The notes: generated from the letters alone by a model not told the origin. Shown: positions 8,280 to 17,348, numbered from the stretch's first letter. The stretch is DNA of 64,000 nt from Streptomyces albospinus (GCF_014648695.1 NZ_BMRP01000023.1:25232-89231); one strand, 5' to 3'. Numbers and translations are program-made.

Positions 8280-8464
8280 GCCAGACCCCTCCCCCTCCCA
8301 ACTGGCACAAGTCCTCCTACAGCGGAGGCGTCGGCAATGACTGCGTCGAGGTCGCCGACAATCAGCCCCACGTCCTCATACGGGACAGCAAGCTGAGTGA
8401 CGGTCCCGTGGTCGAGATGACACGCTCCGCCTGGTCCGCGTTCATCGGCACCGTGGCCAAGTAA
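8276..8464 (+). CDS. DUF397 protein
   Basis: 62 aa, a full-length DUF397 protein. NWHKSSYSGGVGNDCVEVA and the ending RSAWSAFIGTVAK are diagnostic. Known family members act with the XRE-DUF5753 protein encoded upstream, some as anti-regulators or toxin-antitoxin-like partners. Its GTG start overlaps the regulator stop, so translation is coupled. A strong hairpin follows directly. Confidence 0.9.
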   Translation: MSQTPPPPNWHKSSYSGGVGNDCVEVADNQPHVLIRDSKLSDGPVVEMTRSAWSAFIGTVAK

Positions 8465-8506
8465 GCGCTTGGGCGGGACCGTCCGCGACGGCCCCGCCCA
8501 AGCGCT
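8464..8506. terminator. bidirectional hairpin terminator between DUF397 and betaine operon
   Basis: 20-bp arms (8464-8483 and 8487-8506, with one A/C mismatch) around a CGC loop. It starts at the last base of the DUF397 stop codon and ends 22 bp before the last gene of the convergent ABC operon. There is no U-tract, as is normal in this GC range. Confidence 0.85.
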
Positions 8507-8528
8507 CACAGCAACTCCCAACCAGTAG

Positions 8529-9518
8529 CTACTTCTTCGGCAGCCACCGCTTCCACACGTCCGGGTGCTCGTGCACCCAGCGCTTGGCCGCCTCGTCGGC
8601 GGAGAGGCCGTTCGAGGCGATCATTTCGGAGACCTCGTTCTGGTCCTTCTTGTCCCAGCTGAAGTTCTTCAGGAACGCCACCGCGGAGCTGCCGCTCTTG
8701 GCGAAGTCGGTGTTGAAGTACTTCTGGAGGGGCGTGGTCGGATACGCGCAGTCGATGGACTGCGGGTCCTTGGTGCCCTTCGCCGCGCAGGCGTCGGTGT
8801 ACTTGGGGAGTTTGACCTCCACCATCGGCACCTGGTTGAAGAGCCACTGGGGCTCGTACCAGTACGTCAGGAAGGGCTTCTTCTGCTTGGCGAACTGCTG
8901 GATCTGGGTGATCTGCGCCGCTTCCGAACCGGCGAAGACCACCTGGTAGTTGAGGCCCAGGTTCTTCACCAGCGCCTTGTCGTTGGTGACATAGGACGGC
9001 GAGCCGTCCATCAGCTGGCCCTTGCTGCCGCTCTCCGAGGTGCGGAGCTGGTCGGCGTACTTGTTGAGGTTCTTCCAGTTGAGGACGTCGGGGTGGGCGT
9101 CGGCCCAGTACTTGGGGACCCACCAGCCGATGTGGCCGGTGACGCCGTTGCCGCCGCCCGCCGTGATCGTCTTCTTGTCCTGGACGTAGCGCTTCTCCTG
9201 GTCGGGGTGGCCCCAGTCCTCCAGGATCGCGTCGACGCGGCCCTGGCTGAGCGCGTCCCAGGCGGGGATCTCGTCCACCTGAACGGTGTCGACGTGATAG
9301 CCCAGTTGGTGCTCCAGGAGGTATTTGGCGACCGCGACGTTGGACTGGGCGCCGACCCACGTCTGCACGGAGAGCGTGACGGACTTGGAGCCCTTGGCCG
9401 CCGCGAACGGCGACGCCTGCTTGGTCATGTCGGCCTTGCCGCAGGCGGAGAGGGCCAGGAGCAGGGCTCCGGCCGTCGCCGCCGAGGTGGCCACGAGCTT
9501 GATGCGTGTACGGGTCAT
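8529..9518 (-). CDS. glycine betaine/quaternary amine ABC transporter substrate-binding lipoprotein
   Basis: 329 aa. Signal peptide with lipobox LALSAC (Cys26). Mature OpuAC-type domain with the aromatic residues expected for a quaternary-ammonium cage (GHIGWWVPKYWAD, LTYWYEPQWLF) and WGHPDQEKRY. It binds glycine betaine, choline or proline betaine outside the membrane and delivers it to the permease. The ATG is 2 bp behind the permease stop; the frame stays open far upstream, but only as a shadow of the permease gene. Last gene of the operon that starts at 15986. Exact ligand not determinable. Confidence 0.92.
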   Translation of the reverse strand: MTRTRIKLVATSAATAGALLLALSACGKADMTKQASPFAAAKGSKSVTLSVQTWVGAQSNVAVAKYLLEHQLGYHVDTVQVDEIPAWDALSQGRVDAILEDWGHPDQEKRYVQDKKTITAGGGNGVTGHIGWWVPKYWADAHPDVLNWKNLNKYADQLRTSESGSKGQLMDGSPSYVTNDKALVKNLGLNYQVVFAGSEAAQITQIQQFAKQKKPFLTYWYEPQWLFNQVPMVEVKLPKYTDACAAKGTKDPQSIDCAYPTTPLQKYFNTDFAKSGSSAVAFLKNFSWDKKDQNEVSEMIASNGLSADEAAKRWVHEHPDVWKRWLPKK

Positions 9519-9520
9519 GG

Positions 9521-11518
9521 TCAGGCTCCCTTCCCCGTCGTCCGCCGTTCCGTCGGCTGGGTGACCCGGTCGAGCATCAGGCCCAGGCAGACGATGGCGA
9601 CGCCCGAGACCAGGCCGAGGGCCAGGTTGCCGGTGGAGAGGCCGGTGACGACGTCGTAGCCGAGGGCGCCGCCGCCGACCAGGCCGCCGATGATGACGAC
9701 GGCGAGGACGAGCACCACGCCCTGGTTCACGGCGAGCAGCAACGCGGGCCGGGCCAGCGGGAGTTGGACCTGCCGGAGGGTCTGCCAGCGGGTGGCGCCG
9801 AGGGAGCGGGCGGATTCCATGGCGGCGGGATCGACCTGCCGCAGGCCCTGGGTGGTGATGCGGATGACGGCCGGCAGGGCGTAGACCACGGCGGCGGCGA
9901 CGGCGGGGGCGCGGCCCACGGCGAACAGCGCCACGACCGGGATGAGGTAGACGAACTGCGGCATCGTCTGCATCACGTCCAGGACCGGGCGCAGCAGCGC
10001 CTCGAAGCGCTTGCTGCCGGCGGCCAGGATGCCGATGCCGAAGCCCAGTGCCAGGGTCACCACCAGGGCGGCGAGGACCTGGGAGAGGGTGTCCATGGAC
10101 GGGTTCCACACACCCAGTACGCCGATGGCGGCCATCGCGAGGACGGCGGTCAGGGCGGTGCGCCAGGTGCCGATGAGCCAGGCCAGGGCGGCGACGACGA
10201 GCAGCACGCCGTACCAGGGCAGCGCGGTCAGGCCGTTGCGCAGCGGGTTGAGCACCCAGTTGGTGAAGTGCGCGGCCCAGTCGGCGGTGCCCCCGACGAC
10301 GGGGACGCCGGAGTAGAGGTGGCCGACCATCCACTCCTTGAAGTCGTTGACCGGGCGGGCGATGGCCACCGTCGCACCGGACGGCCAGACCGCCGAGCCG
10401 GCCAGCCGGCCGGCGAGCGCGAACGCGGCGGTGAGCACCGCGATCCCGGCCCAGGCGGGCCAGCCGCGCAGCCACGTGGGGCCGGTGGCACCGGTGTTGG
10501 CGCCCAGACGTTCGCCGGCCGCCGCGGTGGTGCGGTCCATGACGATGGCGAGCAGCACGATCGGGATGGCGGCGGCGAGCGCGGAGCCGACGTCCACGGA
10601 GGCCAGCGCCTGGTAGACGCGGTCGCCGAGGCCGGCCGCGCCGATCATCGAGGCGATCACGACCATGGACAGCGCCATCATGATCGTCTGGTTGACGCCG
10701 AGGAGGAGTTCCTTGCGGGCGAGCGGGAGCCGGGCGGTGAGCAGCCGCTGGCGTCCGGTGGCGCCGAGCGAGGAGGCGGCCTCCAGGACGCCGGCGTCCG
10801 CGCCGCGCAGTCCGAGCGCGGTCAGCCGCGCCATCGGCGGCGCCGCGTAGACGACGGTGGCCAGCAGCGCGGCCGGTACGCCGATGCCGAAGACCAGCAC
10901 GACGGGGAGCAGGTAGGCGAAGGCGGGGAGCACCTGCATGGTGTCGAGGACCGGGCGCAGGATGCGGAAGAGGCGGTCGGAGAGGCCGGCGGCGAGGCCG
11001 AGCAGCGCACCGACGGCCACGGAGGCGGCGACCGCCACGACCATCAGGGCGAGCGTCTGCATCGTCGGGATCCACATCCCGAGCAGCCCGCTGACCAGGA
11101 AGGAGACCAGCGCGGTGGCGGCGATCCGGAGGCCGGCGACCCGCCAGGCCAGCAGCGTCAGACCGGCGGTCACGCCCGTCCAGCCCAGCGCGAGCAGCAG
11201 CAGGTAGACGGCGCGTACGGAGATCACCACGGCGTTGCTGAGGTGGCCGAGGAAGTACACGAACAGCCAGTGGCTGTCACGGTTGTTGATGATCCAGTCG
11301 CTGGTCTTGCCGAGCGGGCCGGAGACGTCGACGGTCAGTGCGCCGGGCCAGGCGGCGCCGGACCACTTCGCCTGGACGAGCGGGACCAGGACCGCCGCGG
11401 CGACGGCGAGCAGCAGGAGCTTGGCGAGGCCGCGGCGGCGCAGCAGGGCCGCCGCCGGACCGAGCCGGTCGGCGGAGCCCAGCGCGCCGGGCGTGGTGGT
11501 GGGTGCTGCGGTACTCAT
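9521..11518 (-). CDS. ABC transporter permease with two fused OpuAB-type domains
   Basis: 665 aa, about twice the usual size of an OpuAB/ProW permease. Two permease domains are visible, each with a conserved coupling region (ASSLGATGRQRLLTARLPLA and ARSLGATRWQTLRQVQLPLA) and similar TM segments. The fusion thus supplies both channel halves in one chain. The start ATG at 11518 overlaps the stop of a 56-aa ORF (ATGA). It works with the ATPase (11685-12854) and lipoprotein (8529-9518) to import glycine betaine or a related osmoprotectant. Double permeases of this kind are known in actinobacteria. Confidence 0.92.
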   Translation of the reverse strand: MSTAAPTTTPGALGSADRLGPAAALLRRRGLAKLLLLAVAAAVLVPLVQAKWSGAAWPGALTVDVSGPLGKTSDWIINNRDSHWLFVYFLGHLSNAVVISVRAVYLLLLALGWTGVTAGLTLLAWRVAGLRIAATALVSFLVSGLLGMWIPTMQTLALMVVAVAASVAVGALLGLAAGLSDRLFRILRPVLDTMQVLPAFAYLLPVVLVFGIGVPAALLATVVYAAPPMARLTALGLRGADAGVLEAASSLGATGRQRLLTARLPLARKELLLGVNQTIMMALSMVVIASMIGAAGLGDRVYQALASVDVGSALAAAIPIVLLAIVMDRTTAAAGERLGANTGATGPTWLRGWPAWAGIAVLTAAFALAGRLAGSAVWPSGATVAIARPVNDFKEWMVGHLYSGVPVVGGTADWAAHFTNWVLNPLRNGLTALPWYGVLLVVAALAWLIGTWRTALTAVLAMAAIGVLGVWNPSMDTLSQVLAALVVTLALGFGIGILAAGSKRFEALLRPVLDVMQTMPQFVYLIPVVALFAVGRAPAVAAAVVYALPAVIRITTQGLRQVDPAAMESARSLGATRWQTLRQVQLPLARPALLLAVNQGVVLVLAVVIIGGLVGGGALGYDVVTGLSTGNLALGLVSGVAIVCLGLMLDRVTQPTERRTTGKGA

Positions 11519-11685
11519 GCCCGACCCCGCTTCACGGTGCCCGTCGGCATGTTCATCGCGGCGGCGCGCTGGGCCTCGCGCCAGTGGCGCAGCAGGGCGG
11601 CGCGCAGCCGGGCGCGGCGGCCGGCGGCGGGGGCGCGGGGGGTGACGGCGCGGGCGGCGCCGCGGTGAGAGGCTACGGCGTACAT
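11515..11685 (-). CDS. 56-aa basic ORF linking ABC ATPase and permease
   Basis: A 56-aa ORF (MYAVASHRGAARAVTPRA ... ending TGTVKRGRA) that exactly fills the gap between the ATPase and the permease. Its ATG shares one base with the ATPase stop (TGATG), and its TGA overlaps the permease ATG (ATGA). It is Arg/Ala-rich and probably helical (RARLRAALLRHWREAQRAAA), with no signal or TM. Double coupling argues that it is translated, either as a small subunit or simply to carry ribosomes to the permease start. Confidence 0.55.
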   Translation of the reverse strand: MYAVASHRGAARAVTPRAPAAGRRARLRAALLRHWREAQRAAAMNMPTGTVKRGRA

Positions 11686-12854
11686 CAGGCGGCCACCTCA
11701 CCGTGCTCGTCGTGCTGCGGGCCCTGGAGGCGGGCGACCACGTTCAGCAGACAGGCGTGGTCGACGATGCCGAGGCAGCGGGTGCCGTCCACGACGCGGA
11801 CCGGGCCGCCGGTGCGGGCGACCGTCTCGATGGCGTCGGAGATCAGCGTGTCGGGGGCGAGCGCCGGGCCGTCGCCGTCCTCGCCGTCCTCGGCGGGGCG
11901 CATCGCGCGGCGCACGGTCAGCACCTGCTCGCGCGGGACGTCCCGGACGAAGTCGCGGACGTAGTCGTCGGCCGGCGAGCCGACGATCTCCTCGGGGGTG
12001 CCGAGCTGGACGATCCGGCCGTCGCGCATCAGCGCGATCCGGTCGCCGACCCGCAGCGCCTCGGCGAGGTCGTGGGTGATGAAGACCATGGTCCGCCCCT
12101 CCTCGCGGTGCAGGCGGACGACCTCCTCCTGCATGTCGCGCCGGATGAGCGGGTCGAGCGCGCTGAACGGCTCGTCGAACAGCAGGACTTCGGGGTCCAC
12201 GGCGAGCGCGCGGGCCAGGCCGACGCGCTGCTGCTGGCCGCCGGAGAGCTGGCCGGGGCGGCGCTTCTCCAGTCCGGCGAGGCCGACCTTGTCGACCATC
12301 TCGGCGGCCTTCTCGCGGCGCTTCGCCTTGCCCATGCCCTGGATCTCCAGGCCGTAGGCGACGTTGTCGACGACCGAGCGGTGCGGCAGCAGGCCGAAGT
12401 GCTGGAAGACCATGGCGGCCCGGCGGCGGCGCAGTTCGCGCAGCGCGCCGCGGTCCATGGCGCGGACGTCCTCGCCGTCCATCTCCAGTTTGCCGCTGGT
12501 CGGCTCGATCAGGCGGGTCAGGCACCGTACGAGGGTGGACTTGCCGGAGCCGGAGAGCCCCATGACGACGAAGACCTCGCCCTTGTGGACGTCGAAGGAG
12601 ACATCGCGCACGGCGGCGGTGCAGCCGGTCTTCTCGCGCAGTTCCTGGGCGCTCAGCCCGGCGGCGTCGGCGTCGTCCGGAATGCGGTCGGCCTTCGGCC
12701 CGAAGACCTTCCACAGGTGCCGCACGGAGAACACCACGGGCCGCTCGTCCGGCCCGCCGTTCGCCGCGGTGTCGGTGTTGTTGCTGTTGCGGCTGTTTCC
12801 GTCGTTCTTACGGGGGTTGGGCACATCGGATGCGCCGACGGAGGTGGTGGCCAT
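11685..12854 (-). CDS. glycine betaine ABC transporter ATP-binding protein with C-terminal CBS region
   Basis: 389 aa from ATG 12854; a GTG one codon earlier (12857) is equally well placed behind AGGAGGTGATGC. Walker A GLSGSGKST near residue 100, signature LSGGQQQRV, Walker B VLLFDEPFSALD and switch His in FITHDLAEAL. The C-terminus (DTLISDAIETVARTGGPVRV ... LGIVDHACLL) looks like the CBS domain that OpuA-type ATPases use to sense ionic strength. An Asn/Asp-rich disordered stretch precedes the ATPase core. The start overlaps the stop of the GMC dehydrogenase (TGATG), so all genes from 15986 down form one operon. Confidence 0.93.
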   Translation of the reverse strand: MATTSVGASDVPNPRKNDGNSRNSNNTDTAANGGPDERPVVFSVRHLWKVFGPKADRIPDDADAAGLSAQELREKTGCTAAVRDVSFDVHKGEVFVVMGLSGSGKSTLVRCLTRLIEPTSGKLEMDGEDVRAMDRGALRELRRRRAAMVFQHFGLLPHRSVVDNVAYGLEIQGMGKAKRREKAAEMVDKVGLAGLEKRRPGQLSGGQQQRVGLARALAVDPEVLLFDEPFSALDPLIRRDMQEEVVRLHREEGRTMVFITHDLAEALRVGDRIALMRDGRIVQLGTPEEIVGSPADDYVRDFVRDVPREQVLTVRRAMRPAEDGEDGDGPALAPDTLISDAIETVARTGGPVRVVDGTRCLGIVDHACLLNVVARLQGPQHDEHGEVAA

Positions 12855-14395
12855 CACGCATCACCTCCTTGGGTCGGGGTCGCGTGAAGCATGTGGGCGC
12901 ACTTCTCCCCCACCATGAGCACGCCAATCATCGGATTGACCGCCGGCATCGTCGGGAATACCGACGCGTCGGCGATCCGGATGCCGTCAAGTCCCCGGAT
13001 CCTCAACTCCGGGTCAACAACGGCGAGTTCATCGTCGGCGGCGCCCATCTTGCAGGTGCCCGCCGGGTGGTAGACGGTGTGCGCGGCCTTGCGCACCAGC
13101 TCACCGATCTCCGCGTCGTCGGTGACCTCGGGCCCGGGGAAGACCTCCCGCTTGAGCCACTTGGCGAACGGCTCGGCCTGGGCGACCTTGCGGGCCAGCT
13201 TGATGCCGTCGACGAGGGTCTGCCCGTCGTAGTCGCCCTCGTCCTCGAAGTACCTGAAGTCCAGGGCGGGCTTGGCCTCGGGGTCCGCGGAGGTGAGGTA
13301 GAGCCGGCCGCGGGCGCGGGACTTGGGGATGTTGGGGGTCATCGACACACCGTGCTCGGGGCGCTCGTAGCCCAGCCGCTCGGGGTTGTCGGTGAACGGG
13401 ATCTGGTAGAAGTGGAACATCAGGTCCGGGCCCTGGTGCTCCGGGTCCCGCTTGACGAACAGCCCGGCGTCCGAGTCCATCGCGGAGTTCCCCGGGATCG
13501 GCCCGTTGGTCTCCCACACGATCACCGACTCCGGGTGGTCGATCAGGTTCTCCCCGACGCCCGGCAGGTCCAGTACGCAGTCGATGCCCAGCGCCTCCAG
13601 GTCCTTCCGGGGCCCGATGCCGGAGTGCATCAGCAGCCGCGGGGTGTCCACCGCGCCCGCGCACACCAGCACCTCGCGCGCGGCCTCGACGTACACCTCC
13701 TCGCCGTCCTTGGTGCGGACGTGGACGCCCTTGGCGCGGGTGCCGTCCAGCTCCAGCCGGTGGGCCCAGGTCTCCAGCAGCAGCGTGAGGTTGGGCCGGT
13801 CGCCGGCCTCCATGTGCGGGTGGAGGTAGGCGACGGAGGCGGACGACCGCTTGTTGTTCTCCGGGTGGTACGAGAGGTCGAAGAAGCCGACGCCCTCGTC
13901 GAAGGGCCGGTCGTTGAAGCCCACGACCTCCGGCACGCCGAGCGCCGTCTGCGCCGCCTCGACCCAGTCGGTGGCGATCTGGTTCTGGTCCTTCTTCGCC
14001 ACCCGCACGATGTTGTTGCGGAGCTTGCCGAAGAACGGGTCCATGTCGGCTGCGCCCCAGCCGGTGGCGCCGGCCGCCTCCCACTCGTCCCAGTCGGACG
14101 GCAGCGGCTTGAAGGAGATCAGCGTGTTGTGCGAGGAACAGCCGCCGAGCACCTTGGCGCGGCTGTGCAGGATGTGCGAGTTGCCGCGCGGCTGCTCGGT
14201 GGTGGTGTAGCCGTAGTCGAGGTCGCCGCCGAGCAGGCCGAGCCAGCGGCGCAGCGTCAGGACGTCCTCACGGTCGATGTCGGAGGGGCCTCCCTCGATC
14301 ACCGCGACGGTGATGCCGGGGTCCTCTGTGAGGCGGGAGGCGATGACGGAACCGGCGGTGCCACCGCCGACAACGACATAGTCGTACACGGGCAT
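12854..14395 (-). CDS. betA: GMC-family choline dehydrogenase
   Basis: 513 aa. FAD-binding VVGGGTAGSVIASRL at the N-terminus, GMC signature-like KVLGGCSSHN, and the C-terminal catalytic region YHPAGTCKMG followed by NPMIGVLMVGE. Together with the neighbouring betaine-aldehyde-type dehydrogenase and quaternary-amine transporter, this supports oxidation of choline to betaine aldehyde. It is shorter than E. coli BetA (about 556 aa), so another alcohol substrate is possible. The ribosome-binding site AAGGAG is 10 bp before the ATG. It lies 73 bp behind the aldehyde dehydrogenase. Confidence 0.85.
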   Translation of the reverse strand: MPVYDYVVVGGGTAGSVIASRLTEDPGITVAVIEGGPSDIDREDVLTLRRWLGLLGGDLDYGYTTTEQPRGNSHILHSRAKVLGGCSSHNTLISFKPLPSDWDEWEAAGATGWGAADMDPFFGKLRNNIVRVAKKDQNQIATDWVEAAQTALGVPEVVGFNDRPFDEGVGFFDLSYHPENNKRSSASVAYLHPHMEAGDRPNLTLLLETWAHRLELDGTRAKGVHVRTKDGEEVYVEAAREVLVCAGAVDTPRLLMHSGIGPRKDLEALGIDCVLDLPGVGENLIDHPESVIVWETNGPIPGNSAMDSDAGLFVKRDPEHQGPDLMFHFYQIPFTDNPERLGYERPEHGVSMTPNIPKSRARGRLYLTSADPEAKPALDFRYFEDEGDYDGQTLVDGIKLARKVAQAEPFAKWLKREVFPGPEVTDDAEIGELVRKAAHTVYHPAGTCKMGAADDELAVVDPELRIRGLDGIRIADASVFPTMPAVNPMIGVLMVGEKCAHMLHATPTQGGDA

Positions 14396-14468
14396 GAGGG
14401 GTGTGCTCCTTACTGCAAAAGGTGCGCGGGGTCCGGGAGTCGAGGGGGCTGCCAGGGACGTGCGGGGG

Positions 14469-15986
14469 TCAGCCCGCGAACCAGCGCACCGGCTCCGGCC
14501 GGAGGTTCTCGTAGATGTGCTTGCTCTCGCGGTACTCGTCGAGCCCGGAGGGGCCCAGCTCCCTTCCGATGCCGGACTTGCCGAAGCCGCCCCACTCCGC
14601 CTGCGGCAGGTAGGGGTGGTAGTCGTTGATCCATACGGTGCCGTGCCGCAGCCGGGCGGCGACCCGGCGGGCGCGCGCGGTGTCGGCGGAGAAGACCGCG
14701 CCGGCCAGCCCGTATTCGGTGTCGTTGGCGAGCGCGACGGCCTCGTCCTCGGTGGTGAAGGTCTCCACGGTCAGGATCGGGCCGAACGTCTCCTCGCGGA
14801 CCACCGTCATCTCGCGGTGGCAGCCGTCGAGCACGGTCGGCGCGTAGAAGTAGCCGCCGGCCGGCCGGACGTCGCTCGGCTCGGGGCGGGCGCCGCCGCA
14901 GCGCAGCTGCGCTCCTTCGGCCAGCGCCGAGACGACGTACGCCTCGACCTTCTCCAGCTGCTGCTGTGAGACGAGCGGGCCGCACTCGACGCCCTCGGCG
15001 GTGCCGCGGCCCAGCTTGATCTTCTCGGCGCGGCGGGCCAGTTCGGCGACGAAGCGGTCCCGTACGGACTCCTCGACGATCAGCCGGGCGCCGGCCGAGC
15101 AGACCTGCCCGCTGTGGATGAACGCCGCGTTCAGCGCCTGGTCGACGGCGGTGTCGAAGCCCTCGTCGGTCGCGCAGGCGTCGGCGAACACCACGTTCGG
15201 GTTCTTCCCGCCCAGCTCCAGGGCGATCTTCTTGGCGCCGGAGACCGCCGCCGCGCCCGCCTTCGTACCGCTGGCCAGCCCGCCGGTGAACGAGAACAGG
15301 TCCACGTCCGGGTGCTCCGCGAGCCGCTGCCCGACCGGCAGCCCGGCCCCGGTGACGATGTTGGCGACGCCGGCCGGGAGCCCCGCCTCGATCAGCAGCC
15401 CGATCAGGTGGACGGTCGACAGCGGGGTGACCTCACTGGGCTTGATCACAAAGGTGTTGCCGGCCGCCAGCGCCGGCGCGATCTTCCAACTGGCCTGGAG
15501 CAGCGGGTAGTTCCAGGGCGTGATCAGCGCGCACACGCCGACCGGCTCGTGCACCACGACGCTGTGCACATCCGCCGACCCGGCGTCGACGACCCGTCCG
15601 CCGCTCTCGTTCACCACGAGGTCGGCGAAGTAGCGGAAGGCGTTGGTCACGTCGTCGACGTCGACCCGCCCCTCCTCCAGCGTCTTGCCGGTGTCCCGGC
15701 TCTCGATCAGCGCGATCTCCTCGCGGTCGCGCTGGAGCAGGTCGGCGACCCGGCGCAGCAGCGCGGCACGCTCGGCCACCGCCGTACGCGGCCAGGCGCC
15801 GGCGCCGCCGTCGAAGGCCCGCCTGGCCGCCGCGACCGCCGCGTCGGCGTCCTCGGCACCGCCCTCGGCCACCAGCTGGAGCGTCGTCGCGTCGGCGGGG
15901 TCCAGGACCTCCCGCGTGGCGCCGGACGCGGCCGTCAGCCACTCCCCGCCTACGTGAATGGTCGCGCTTGTCTCGGTTGCCGACAC
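14469..15986 (-). CDS. betB: betaine-aldehyde-type NAD(P)-dependent aldehyde dehydrogenase
   Basis: 505 aa from a GTG. Catalytic Glu in LELGGKNPNVV and catalytic Cys in SGQVCSAGARL, the cofactor motif FTGGLASGT and the C-terminal EEYRESKHIY-like block (DEYRESKHIYENL) place it in the ALDH superfamily close to BADH/gamma-aminobutyraldehyde dehydrogenases. Being first in an operon with a GMC choline dehydrogenase and a betaine transporter makes betaine-aldehyde oxidation the likely role. The 222 bp to the divergent gene at 16209 hold the operon promoter; no convincing BetI operator was recognised. Confidence 0.88.
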   Translation of the reverse strand: MSATETSATIHVGGEWLTAASGATREVLDPADATTLQLVAEGGAEDADAAVAAARRAFDGGAGAWPRTAVAERAALLRRVADLLQRDREEIALIESRDTGKTLEEGRVDVDDVTNAFRYFADLVVNESGGRVVDAGSADVHSVVVHEPVGVCALITPWNYPLLQASWKIAPALAAGNTFVIKPSEVTPLSTVHLIGLLIEAGLPAGVANIVTGAGLPVGQRLAEHPDVDLFSFTGGLASGTKAGAAAVSGAKKIALELGGKNPNVVFADACATDEGFDTAVDQALNAAFIHSGQVCSAGARLIVEESVRDRFVAELARRAEKIKLGRGTAEGVECGPLVSQQQLEKVEAYVVSALAEGAQLRCGGARPEPSDVRPAGGYFYAPTVLDGCHREMTVVREETFGPILTVETFTTEDEAVALANDTEYGLAGAVFSADTARARRVAARLRHGTVWINDYHPYLPQAEWGGFGKSGIGRELGPSGLDEYRESKHIYENLRPEPVRWFAG

Positions 15987-16208
15987 GTCGATTTTCTGCC
16001 TTCCAGTTACCGATGCGTTCTCGCCGCTGACACCAGGGATTCAGTCAGCAACGGGAACCCCTCCCCGAAAGCCCTCCACCTATGCCCAAACATCCACGGA
16101 AAGTGACCCGAGTCACGCGAGCCGCTCCGCATGCGCCCGATTCGCCCGGAACGTACCCTGATTAGCCGTATGCCCTCACGGGATTCCCTCGGGACCGGAG
16201 GTAGCGAG

Positions 16209-17003
16209 ATGACCGGCACCCGTCGCACCCTCACCGCCCTGACCTGCGGCGCAGCCCTCGTCGCCGCGACCGTCGGCGGCGGCGCCACGGCAGCGGCCGA
16301 CGACTCCGGCAGCGAGGGCGACCTCGCGGACAAGACGGCCCAGCAGATCTCCGACGACGCCCTGCACGAGCTCCTCGCCGCGAAATCCCTGCGTCTGCGC
16401 AGCGCGACCAGCACCGACCCCACCCGGCTCGATCTCACGCTGGACCGCGACGGCAACTGCGCCGGCCACATCAGCCGGGGCCCGCTCGGCCGGGTCGACC
16501 TGATCAAGCGCGGCAAGGACGTCTGGCTGAAGCCCGACGCCGCCTTCTGGAAGAGCCAGCTCCCCGGCGGCGACGGCACCGCCGCCGCCAGGGTCTACCA
16601 GGACCGCTTCCTGCACGGCACCACCGACGACGCCTTCCTCCGGGGCCTGACCGCCGCCTGCAACCTCCGCGACTTCCAGCAGGAGGTCGTCGCCACCCCC
16701 GAGCCGTCCGCCCCTCCCCCCTCCCCGTCGTCGTCCCCCTCGTTCACCCTCACCAAGGGCAGGCCGACCACCGAGGAAGGGACCCCCGTCCTCCCCGTCA
16801 CCGAGACGACCCGCGACGCCGCCCAGACCGTCTACGTCGCCATCGAAGGCAGGCACTACCCCCGGAAACTCGTCACCGAGATCGACCACCAGACCGGCAC
16901 CATCCAGCTCAGCGACTACGGCCGGCCGGTCCCCTCCCACACCCCCGGTCCCGGCGCCACCGCCGACATCTCGGCTCTGGAGGGCCCCCTCCAGAGCGTC
17001 TGA
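16209..17003 (+). CDS. secreted protein with proline-rich linker
   Basis: 264 aa. The ATG at 16209 has a GGAGGTAG site; an in-frame ATG upstream lacks one. Signal peptide MTGTRRTLTALTCGAALVAA with an AXA-type cleavage region near ATAAADD. The mature N-terminal half has alternating beta-like segments (LDLTLDRDGNCAGHI, GPLGRVDLIKRGKDVWLK), reminiscent of LppX/LprAFG lipid-binding proteins. A Pro/Ser linker follows near residues 165-180, then a second beta-rich part (TVYVAIEGRHYPRKLVTEI). The fold assignment is a weak guess. Divergent from the betaine operon. Confidence 0.7.
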   Translation: MTGTRRTLTALTCGAALVAATVGGGATAAADDSGSEGDLADKTAQQISDDALHELLAAKSLRLRSATSTDPTRLDLTLDRDGNCAGHISRGPLGRVDLIKRGKDVWLKPDAAFWKSQLPGGDGTAAARVYQDRFLHGTTDDAFLRGLTAACNLRDFQQEVVATPEPSAPPPSPSSSPSFTLTKGRPTTEEGTPVLPVTETTRDAAQTVYVAIEGRHYPRKLVTEIDHQTGTIQLSDYGRPVPSHTPGPGATADISALEGPLQSV

Positions 17004-17090
17004 CCCGCCCGCCCCGCCCACAGGGCTGCTCGGGTAACGCCCGGCGAGCCGTCGGTGGCGGGGGTGCGAGGGGCGCGAGACACTGCGGGC

Positions 17091-17300
17091 ATGGCGAGCA
17101 AGGCACCGAAGGCAGTACTTCAAGGCGGCCCCGAGGGCATCCCGGAGCGGATCGTCGAGGTGGATCCGGACGGGGGCGATCTGAAGGTTCCGTACCGCGG
17201 TGGCTACGAGCACTTCCGGATCACGAAGCGGGAGTGGGACACGGCCCAGGGGCGGCTGCCCGTCTACGAGTGGTGGGAGCGCACGGAGCTGCCGGGATAG
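17091..17300 (+). CDS. DUF5988 family protein
   Basis: 69 aa from the ATG at 17091 (MASKAPKAVLQGGPEGIPER). YRGGYEHFRITKREWDTAQG and LPVYEWWERTELPG are typical of DUF5988, a small actinobacterial family often found in specialised-metabolite clusters. Function unknown. It is followed by a convergent hairpin and the membrane-protein operon on the other strand. Confidence 0.8.
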   Translation: MASKAPKAVLQGGPEGIPERIVEVDPDGGDLKVPYRGGYEHFRITKREWDTAQGRLPVYEWWERTELPG

Positions 17301-17319
17301 CGCCGACAGCTCCGTGCCC

Positions 17320-17345
17320 GGCGGTCGGCCCGCGGGCCGGCCGCC
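17320..17345. terminator. hairpin terminator between convergent genes
   Basis: Arms GGCGGTCGGCCC (17320-17331) and GGGCCGGCCGCC (17334-17345) pair along their length with one G-U. The innermost pairs must open to form a loop. It sits between the DUF5988 stop and the end of the gene at 17349. Confidence 0.65.
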
Positions 17346-17348
17346 GGA

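Noticed and set aside
4237..8528. Integrated mobile element around the XRE island
   Set aside because: Base composition differs somewhat, but no integrase, transposase, attachment repeats or tRNA border could be found.
9519..11075. Long upstream extension of the betaine-binding lipoprotein frame
   Set aside because: The extension overlaps the permease gene on the same strand; the signal peptide with lipobox begins at 9518.
14410..16106. Overlapping frames on the strand opposite the aldehyde dehydrogenase
   Set aside because: Shadows of the dehydrogenase; no signatures.
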